Positions 6,218 to 10,949 of a stretch of 10,949 nt of DNA are shown piece by piece. The DNA comes from Clostridiales bacterium (GTDB lineage: Bacteria > Bacillota > Clostridia > Christensenellales > Aristaeellaceae), in contig SFGO01000085.1 in NCBI GenBank assembly GCA_004556545.1, forward strand, positions 1-10,949, read 5' to 3'. Both the position numbers and the translations under genes were made by a program. Numbering within the stretch: position 1 is the stretch's first letter; each line of letters opens with the position of its first letter. The notes beneath the pieces are model-generated. The model did no database searches and had not been told where the DNA came from. It worked only from the letters and a program-made list of their open reading frames with translations.

Positions 6218-6598
6218 TCAAAAAAACCGAGTTGGCCGCTGTTGCCCGCAAACAGCGCTTCGCTGGTTTGCGGGGAAGGTGCTGCGGCACAAGGGTTAGG
6301 GGTTCTGTTCCGCAACCTCAATCGTCGTCTTTGGCACTGCCGTGCCAAATCCTCGTTTCGGTTGACGGCTATCAGTCGCTAGCTGCCTTTGGCAGTTGCA
6401 TCCACTGGATGCGCGCTCCCTCTCGCCGCCCTATAACCCCGGCAGGCACCGGAGGGAAGCGGGTCCCCAGTGGGCACAACCGCCGCAGGCGGTTAGCGAC
6501 CCGCAGGTGTGACACGAAACGAGCAGGGGCTACGGTAGTAGTCCTCCGCAACGATTGAGTGGCAGCAGTGCCTCCTGCACCTCCACTTTTTTGACACT
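6218..6598 (+). repeat. Interspersed structured repeat, copy 2 (the only complete copy)
   Basis: The boundaries come from similarity to copy 3 on the left (from TCAAAAAA) and copy 1 on the right (through GACACT). That gives about 377-381 bp, starting at TCAAAAAA and ending at TTTTTTGA, an inverted terminal pair. Helices I can draw on the + strand: 6245-6257/6261-6274 (13 bp, one bulged G), 6278-6282/6577-6581 and 6286-6290/6568-6572 (outer closing stem with internal loop), 6317-6327/6549-6559 (11 nt, one C-A mismatch), 6330-6337/6342-6349, 6352-6360/6515-6523, 6381-6387/6391-6397, and 6398-6403/6407-6412. It sits between divergent genes, the acetyltransferase and lacI. Open frames through it differ between strands and copies and lack ribosome binding sites, so it is judged non-coding. 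Confidence 0.92.
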
Positions 6599-6602
6599 TC
6601 CC

Positions 6603-6626
6603 TCGTTTTTTCTGACAAAAAAACGA
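6603..6626. other. A/T-rich hairpin just after repeat copy 2
   Basis: TCGTTTTTT (6603-6611) pairs with AAAAAACGA (6618-6626) around a short loop. It starts 4 nt beyond the repeat. The stem is mostly A-T and lacks a following T run, so I do not call it a terminator. The rest of the spacer to the lacI promoter (6627-6696) is AT-rich and shows nothing else I recognise. Confidence 0.4.
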
Positions 6627-6696
6627 TATGGTTTCAGTATAGCACCGGACAGCAAAAATGCAACGAATTTGAACAAAAGAGAAACAATGATCTTTA

Positions 6697-6724
6697 TTGA
6701 CATCTGTATCCAAAATGTTATAAT
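6697..6724 (+). promoter_or_regulatory. Sigma-A type promoter of the LacI-family gene
   Basis: Exact TTGACA (6697-6702) and exact TATAAT (6719-6724) are separated by 16 nt, about 45 nt before the ATG. This is the best promoter in the window and implies substantial basal expression of the regulator. I see no clear LacI-type palindrome over it, so autorepression is not supported by sequence. Confidence 0.9.
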
Positions 6725-6769
6725 TTATGTATAAAAGCGCGTGCTTATCAATTCAAAAAGGAGAACCGC

Positions 6770-7792
6770 ATGTCTGCTACCTTAGAGGACGTTGCCCGCG
6801 CTGCGGGCGTACACGCATCTACCGTTTCCAGAGTCTTAAGCGGCAAAACTTCTACCCGTCAGGAAACCAGAGAACGAATCTTCGCGGCGATTCGTCGGCT
6901 GGATTATCACCCCAATTCCAATGCCAGAAGTCTGGCCGGGGGCCGTACCGGCCTGCTGGCGCTGGTGCTGAACCTGAATAACGAAGACCCCTACGGCGGC
7001 ATTTTCGAAAGCGACAGTCAATTCTATCTGCAAAAGGAAGCCATGCGGCGGCATTGCTACCTCACGCTTGTCACGCCCGAAGCGCTTCATGACCTGATGA
7101 AGGAACAGCGGCTTGACGGCGTACTCCTTACGCCAGAGGCCGCGAAGGATGTGAAGCTGCCGGAAAACTTTCCCTATGTGCTGCTGGGACAGCCGAATCA
7201 TCCAAAGCCCTGCGACAGCTGGATTGACAACGACCTGTCGCTTGGCGCGCAGATGGCGGTCGATCATCTGCTCAATCAAAACTACGCCGCCATTTCCTTT
7301 CTGGGCGTCAGCTGCTGCGGCGCCGAAAAACATCAGCGGCAGCTGGAGGGCTACCGGCTGGCTCTTCCGCTAGGAATGCCGCCGCGCATCTTTCCCACCG
7401 ACGGCACTCCGCAAAGCGCCCGGCAGGTAGCGCGGGCCTGTTTGGGGGAGCTGGAACGGCCCCATGCGATTCTTTGCAGCGATAATCTGTCTGCCTGCGG
7501 GCTTCTGCAGGCGCTGCAGGACACATGGCTTCGAGTGCCGGAAGATGTCGGTATCGTCACCTTTCACAACCGTCCCATGGCGGAATATCTGTCTCCGCCG
7601 CTGAGCGTGATTCATCTGGACGGCGAGCGTTTGGGCGTGGAAGCCGTTCGGATGCTGATGGAACGGATCAACTGTCCGGCCATGCCGCCGGAACGGCTGC
7701 TGATTCCTCCGCGGCTGGCCGTGCGGGAATCCAGCATTCTTTCCAAGGAACGGTCGCCGTTTCCGGACGCAGACTGGAACGGTTGGGGATAA
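6770..7792 (+). CDS. LacI family transcriptional regulator
   Basis: The 340-residue length is typical of LacI/GalR repressors. The helix-turn-helix spans about residues 4-26 (TLEDVARAAGVHASTVSRVLSGK), the hinge segment about 49-57 (NSNARSLAG), and a periplasmic-binding-protein-like sensor domain fills the rest, ending with GIVTFHNRPMAEYLSPPLSVIHLDGERLGVEAVRMLMERI. These proteins dimerise and release DNA on binding a sugar or sugar phosphate. The ATG at 6770 has AAGGAG 6 nt upstream. It is divergent from the acetyltransferase and rha genes and upstream of pgi. The effector and target are not evident. Regulation of the nearby rha operon or of pgi is only an inference from position. No stem-loop terminator follows it. 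Confidence 0.93.
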   Translation: MSATLEDVARAAGVHASTVSRVLSGKTSTRQETRERIFAAIRRLDYHPNSNARSLAGGRTGLLALVLNLNNEDPYGGIFESDSQFYLQKEAMRRHCYLTLVTPEALHDLMKEQRLDGVLLTPEAAKDVKLPENFPYVLLGQPNHPKPCDSWIDNDLSLGAQMAVDHLLNQNYAAISFLGVSCCGAEKHQRQLEGYRLALPLGMPPRIFPTDGTPQSARQVARACLGELERPHAILCSDNLSACGLLQALQDTWLRVPEDVGIVTFHNRPMAEYLSPPLSVIHLDGERLGVEAVRMLMERINCPAMPPERLLIPPRLAVRESSILSKERSPFPDADWNGWG

Positions 7793-7970
7793 CGTCCTTG
7801 CCGTTCCCCCGCCTTCCAATAGTTCCTTACCGTTCGTCCCTTCCCGTTCGTCCCTTCTCGTTCGCCCCTTCCCTTTCAGCCCTTTTCGCCTTTTTGCCGA
7901 AACGTGCCTCCTTCTTTTCTATCTTCTTTTCTTTCTTCTTTTCTTTTTTTCTCTCTATTCGTCCGCAAAA
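7793..7970 (+). repeat. Pyrimidine-rich spacer with two short tandem arrays
   Basis: The + strand between lacI and the pgi promoter is overwhelmingly C and T. It contains three head-to-tail 14-mers at 7830-7871 (CCGTTCGTCCCTTC twice exactly, then a copy with two changes) and three 12-mers at 7911-7946 (CTTCTTTTCTWT). The first half is C-rich and the second T-rich. No gene is supported here. A C-rich, G-poor transcript after a gene with no hairpin terminator is what a Rho-dependent termination region looks like, but this is inference. Confidence 0.75.
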
Positions 7971-7974
7971 ACCA

Positions 7975-8004
7975 TTTCCAATGTTCGGCAAAATATGATA
8001 TACT
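7975..8004 (+). promoter_or_regulatory. Candidate pgi promoter
   Basis: An extended -10, TGATATACT (7996-8004), is preceded by TTTCCA (7975-7980), which matches four of six -35 bases at 18-nt spacing. The start codon lies about 50 nt downstream. It is the only promoter-like sequence between the pyrimidine tract and pgi. Confidence 0.6.
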
Positions 8005-8056
8005 ACCGCGGGGATAATATGAAGGCTACCCCATTTTGGAAAGGATGAACGGGATT

Positions 8057-9481
8057 ATGGCAAAGGTCAATCATGAACCGATCGTTTTGGACGTTAACCA
8101 CATGATGAGCGACGTCGTCGGCTTCCAGTACGGAATCGACGCCGATCATGTAGACGGCATGGCGCAGGCTGCCGCCGCCGCCCAGCACAATGTGGCGCAG
8201 AACCGCGGCACCGGCTGGCTGGGCTGGACGGAGCTTCCCTATAATCAGAAAGAAATCGTAGAAAAGATCGAAACGGTGGCTGCTCGCGTCCGCAGCGAAT
8301 TTGACGCGTTTGTGGTGCTGGGCATCGGCGGCAGCGCCTTGGGCCCCATCGCTATCCAGCAGGCTCTGAATCATCTTCATTACAACGAACTGCCCGCCGA
8401 AAAGCGCGGCGGCCCCCGTCTGTATGTGGAAGACAACATCGACCCTGAGCGCATGGCCGCTCTGATGGACGTGATCGATGTGAAGCGCACCTGCTTCAAC
8501 GTCATCACCAAGTCCGGCGCGACGGCGGAGACCATGAGCCAGTACCTGATCGTTTCCGAAATGCTCAAGCGCGAAGTGGGCGAAGGCTGGGAGAAGCACA
8601 TCATCGCCACGACCGACCACGAGAAGGGCAACCTGATCAAGCTGGCCAAGGAGCACGGCTTTGAGCTGTTCTACATTCCCTCCAGCGTGGGCGGCCGCTT
8701 CAGCGAGTTGAGCCCCGTGGGCCTGCTGCCCGCAGCCGTGTGCGGCATCGACATCCGTGAAATGCTGGAAGGCGCCGCCGCGATGGATAAGCGTTGCCAG
8801 AGCGACGATGTGTGGAAGAATCCCGCCCTGCTGGAAGCGGTGCTTCAATACATCGCCATGCAGGATATGGAAGCCAACATTCAGGTGGTCATGCCCTACG
8901 CGGACAGCCTGAAGTATATGGCCGACTGGTTCTGCCAGCTGTGGGCGGAAAGCCTTGGCAAGAACGTGACCCGTAAGGGCATGGCCGTGAACGTGGGCCA
9001 GACCCCCACCAAGGCGCTGGGCGTGACCGACCAGCACAGCCAGCTGCAGCTCTACACCGAAGGCCCCTACGACAAGGTCATCACCTTCCTGAAGGTGGGC
9101 CAGTTCCGTACCGAGTATGAAATCAGCCACGGCTGCGAAGAATTCCCGGATGTGGCTTTCCTGGGCGGCAAGACCCTGAACGCCCTGATCGACGCGGAGC
9201 GCCGGGGCACCGAGTACGCCCTGTACCGCGCGGGCCGCATGAGCCAGACCATCACCCTGCCCGAGGTGAACCCCTACACCATCGGCCAGCTGCTGTTCTT
9301 CTTCGAAATGGCCACCGCCTATGCCGGCGAGCTGCTGGATGTAGACGCGTTCAACCAGCCTGGCGTGGAAGGCAGCAAGATCGCCAGCTACGCGGTTCTG
9401 GGCAACACTGCCGAGAAGTACGCCAAGAAGGCGGAAGAAATGAAGGGCCGTCCTGCCAGCCGGAAGGAATACGTGCTGTAA
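8057..9481 (+). CDS. pgi: Glucose-6-phosphate isomerase
   Basis: Pgi interconverts glucose 6-phosphate and fructose 6-phosphate in glycolysis and gluconeogenesis. The 474-residue protein carries two SIS-type phosphosugar regions: GIGGSALG (89-96) and TKSGATAET (151-159). It also has the signature VGGRFSELSPVG (211-222), WAESLGK with the likely catalytic glutamate E298, DQHSQLQL with H327, and the C-terminal signature NQPGVEGSK with K441. I place the start at ATG 8057, with AGGA about 11 nt upstream. ATG 8045 and TTG 8036 are in frame, but their Shine-Dalgarno would be adjacent or absent. The 3' two-thirds favours C- and G-ending codons (AAG, GAG, AAC, ATC), as expected of a highly expressed gene. 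It is flanked by its own promoter and terminator. Confidence 0.96.
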   Translation: MAKVNHEPIVLDVNHMMSDVVGFQYGIDADHVDGMAQAAAAAQHNVAQNRGTGWLGWTELPYNQKEIVEKIETVAARVRSEFDAFVVLGIGGSALGPIAIQQALNHLHYNELPAEKRGGPRLYVEDNIDPERMAALMDVIDVKRTCFNVITKSGATAETMSQYLIVSEMLKREVGEGWEKHIIATTDHEKGNLIKLAKEHGFELFYIPSSVGGRFSELSPVGLLPAAVCGIDIREMLEGAAAMDKRCQSDDVWKNPALLEAVLQYIAMQDMEANIQVVMPYADSLKYMADWFCQLWAESLGKNVTRKGMAVNVGQTPTKALGVTDQHSQLQLYTEGPYDKVITFLKVGQFRTEYEISHGCEEFPDVAFLGGKTLNALIDAERRGTEYALYRAGRMSQTITLPEVNPYTIGQLLFFFEMATAYAGELLDVDAFNQPGVEGSKIASYAVLGNTAEKYAKKAEEMKGRPASRKEYVL

Positions 9482-9496
9482 GCGCAACGTCTGTTC

Positions 9497-9535
9497 AAGC
9501 ACGCCGCAGAGCTCTTCCCCTGCGGCGTGCTTTTT
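9497..9535 (+). terminator. Rho-independent terminator of pgi
   Basis: A perfect 13-bp stem (9497-9509 with 9520-9532) has a 10-nt loop and a T5 run (9531-9535), 16 nt after the pgi stop. It separates pgi from the reductase gene, whose Shine-Dalgarno lies only 26 nt further on. Confidence 0.9.
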
Positions 9536-9575
9536 GAATTCTCCCCCATCTTCTCTACGAAAGGAGAAACCTGCC

Positions 9576-10712
9576 ATGCAAAACGCTTCTTTCCCCCACA
9601 CTGACCGAACCGTCTCCCGGCTCGGCTTCGGCTGCATGCGCTTTCCTACCGTCGAAAACGGCGGAAAGCGGGTCATCGACCGTCCGCAGGCCATCGCCAT
9701 GCTGCGTCACGCCATCGATAACGGCGTAACGTATGTGGACACGGCTTATCCCTATCACGACCGCGAAAGCGAGACCGTCGTCGGGCTTGCGCTTCAGGAC
9801 GGCTACCGCGACCGCGTCACCCTGACCACCAAGCTGCCCCTCTGGCTGCTGGAAACCAAAGCGGATATGGAGCGGTTTCTGGACGAACAGCTGACCAAGC
9901 TGAAAACCGATCATGTGGACTTCTATCTGCTTCACGCCATGGACAAAGAAGCGCTGGCCAAAATGCGGAAGCTGGACTATCCGGAATTCTTGGAGAAGGC
10001 CGTGAAGTCCGGCAAGGTTCGTTACCCCGGCTTCAGCTTCCACGATGATTATCAGACCTTTGTGGAAATTCTGAACGATTACGACTGGAAACTGGCGCAG
10101 GTACAGATGAACGTGCTGGACGGCGACAATCAGGCCACCCTGCAGGGCATCCGCGACGCCGGGAAGAAGGGCGTTGGCATCGTCATCATGGAGCCTTTAC
10201 GCGGCGGTGCGCTGGCCTGCCCGCCCAAGGAAGCGGCGGCTCTGTACGACGCCTTCCCGGAAAAGCGTTCCGCTGTGGAATGGGCCTTCCGCTATCTGTA
10301 CGACATGCCCGAGGTGGTCACCATCCTCAGCGGCATGAGCACCATGGAGCAGTTGGACGACAACCTGCGCATCTTTGCCCACGCGGAAAAGAACTGCATG
10401 AGCGAGCAGGAAAAGCAGCTGATTACCGATGTGAAGGCGGCCTATCTGAGCCGGATGAAGACCGGCTGCACCGGCTGCCGCTATTGCCAGCCCTGCCCCC
10501 GCAACGTCCATATTCCCGACATTTTCCATGCGTGGGATCAGTCTTTGATGTTCGATCAGCCTCAAATGCTGAAAAACAGCATGGCGCGCCGTCAGGAAAA
10601 GAAGGAAGATCCTTCCCAGTGCGTGGCCTGCGGCAAGTGCGAAAAAGCCTGCCCCCAGCATCTGCCCATCATTGAGCTGCTGAAGGAAGCCGATCAGGCG
10701 GCGAAGGGCTGA
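9576..10712 (+). CDS. Aldo/keto reductase with C-terminal 2x[4Fe-4S] ferredoxin-like domain
   Basis: The 378-residue protein joins an aldo/keto reductase barrel to a small iron-sulfur domain, the COG1453-type arrangement. The AKR catalytic tetrad is visible as D55 and Y60 (VDTAYPYHD), K86 (TTKLP) and H120 (FYLLHAMD). The tail holds two cysteine clusters: C298, C301, C304, C307 followed by proline, and C349, C352, C355, C359 followed by proline. Such proteins are predicted to reduce carbonyls with electrons passed through the clusters and/or NADPH; the substrate is unknown. The ATG at 9576 has AAGGAG 9 nt upstream; the in-frame ATG at 9534 lies in the pgi terminator and is rejected. No clear promoter is seen in the 40 nt after that terminator, so expression may depend on partial read-through. 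It is cytoplasmic and intact. Confidence 0.93.
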   Translation: MQNASFPHTDRTVSRLGFGCMRFPTVENGGKRVIDRPQAIAMLRHAIDNGVTYVDTAYPYHDRESETVVGLALQDGYRDRVTLTTKLPLWLLETKADMERFLDEQLTKLKTDHVDFYLLHAMDKEALAKMRKLDYPEFLEKAVKSGKVRYPGFSFHDDYQTFVEILNDYDWKLAQVQMNVLDGDNQATLQGIRDAGKKGVGIVIMEPLRGGALACPPKEAAALYDAFPEKRSAVEWAFRYLYDMPEVVTILSGMSTMEQLDDNLRIFAHAEKNCMSEQEKQLITDVKAAYLSRMKTGCTGCRYCQPCPRNVHIPDIFHAWDQSLMFDQPQMLKNSMARRQEKKEDPSQCVACGKCEKACPQHLPIIELLKEADQAAKG

Positions 10713-10742
10713 ATGTTCTGCCTGAAAACGGCTAGATAGAAA

Positions 10743-10786
10743 TGAATCCCCTGTTTCCCTCCATTCGGAGGGAAACAGGGGATTCA
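10743..10786. terminator. Perfect 20-bp hairpin after the reductase gene
   Basis: Arms 10743-10762 and 10767-10786 are fully complementary with an ATTC loop, starting 30 nt after the reductase stop. The length and position suggest transcription termination or mRNA 3'-end protection. Neither strand has a proper T run after the stem (+ continues GCCTGTCG), so a classical intrinsic terminator is not proven. It ends 5 nt before repeat copy 3. Confidence 0.6.
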
Positions 10787-10791
10787 GCCTG

Positions 10792-10949
10792 TCGAAAAAA
10801 CCCATGCTGGCCGCCGTTGCCCGCAAACAGCGCTACGCTGGTTTGCGGGAAAAGTGCTGCGGCACAAAGGTTAGGGGCTCTGTTCCGCAACCTCAATCGT
10901 CGTCTTTGGCACTGCCGTGCCAAATCCTCGTTTCGGTTGACGGCTGTCA
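10792..10949 (+). repeat. Interspersed structured repeat, copy 3 (right part outside window)
   Basis: From TCGAAAAAAC onward this follows copy 2 (6218-6374) with scattered substitutions and a 1-nt length difference near the left end. The 13-bp bulged hairpin is retained at 10820-10832/10836-10849, with only the loop changed (CTT to CTA). The 8-bp hairpin at 10905-10912/10917-10924 is unchanged, as is the 5' arm of the long-range helix (CTCAATCGTCG, 10892-10902). It has the same orientation as the other two copies and again lies in an intergenic space. Confidence 0.92.

Noticed and set aside
6218..6598. Assignment of the repeat to a known large RNA or IS-linked guide RNA class.
   Set aside because: No reverse transcriptase, IscB/TnpB-like nuclease or transposase lies next to any copy in the window, and I recognise no diagnostic motif, so naming a class would be a guess.
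8019..8048. A possible 9-residue leader peptide (MKATPFWKG) whose stop overlaps an in-frame pgi ATG at 8045.
   Set aside because: It has only a weak GGGG upstream, no attenuator hairpin follows, and such short frames are common by chance.
8003..9700. A 565-codon minus-strand open frame antisense to pgi.
   Set aside because: pgi is certain on the + strand. The antisense product is histidine/alanine/glycine-rich shadow sequence that runs through the pgi promoter and terminator.
1..10949. A CRISPR array or direct-repeat/spacer structure.
   Set aside because: The three repeat copies are long, kilobases apart and separated by genes. The short arrays near 7830-7946 have no spacers, and no cas gene is present.

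Overview
The window is about 11 kb of fairly GC-rich bacterial chromosome. It probably comes from a gut-type Clostridia (Bacillota). This placement is an inference from strong purine-rich Shine-Dalgarno sites (AAGGAG, GGAGG), a consensus sigma-A promoter at 6697-6724, hairpin-plus-T terminators, and the gene set. There are no tRNA, rRNA, CRISPR, phage or transposase genes.

Layout: the left edge lies inside a long intergenic repeat (1-277), followed by a terminator (282-310). A lactonase-family beta-propeller gene on the + strand (374-1360) converges through a shared bidirectional terminator (1393-1440) on a four-gene minus-strand L-rhamnose operon, transcribed rhaB-rhaA-rhaD-rhaM (5265 down to 1465). 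Its kinase, isomerase, aldolase and mutarotase convert L-rhamnose to DHAP and L-lactaldehyde. The genes overlap or are 1-15 nt apart, so they are translated as one unit. No rhamnose transporter or dedicated regulator is visible. Upstream on the same strand is a GNAT acetyltransferase (6203-5376).

A complete second repeat copy (6218-6598) separates the acetyltransferase from a divergent LacI-family regulator (6770-7792). A 180-base pyrimidine-rich spacer holding two short tandem arrays comes next. It is followed by glucose-6-phosphate isomerase (pgi, 8057-9481) with its own promoter and terminator, and by an aldo/keto reductase carrying a C-terminal 2x[4Fe-4S] ferredoxin-like domain (9576-10712). 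A perfect 20-bp hairpin and a third repeat copy (10792 to the window end) close the window.

The metabolic genes are ordinary. The most unusual item is the repeat: three same-orientation, non-coding copies of about 375 bp in 11 kb. Their sequence can be folded by eye into a nested multi-branch structure, including 9- and 11-bp long-range helices plus many local hairpins. The ends are inverted A6/T6 tracts. This suggests a structured RNA or a miniature mobile element (MITE-like). I could not match it to a named family from the sequence alone.
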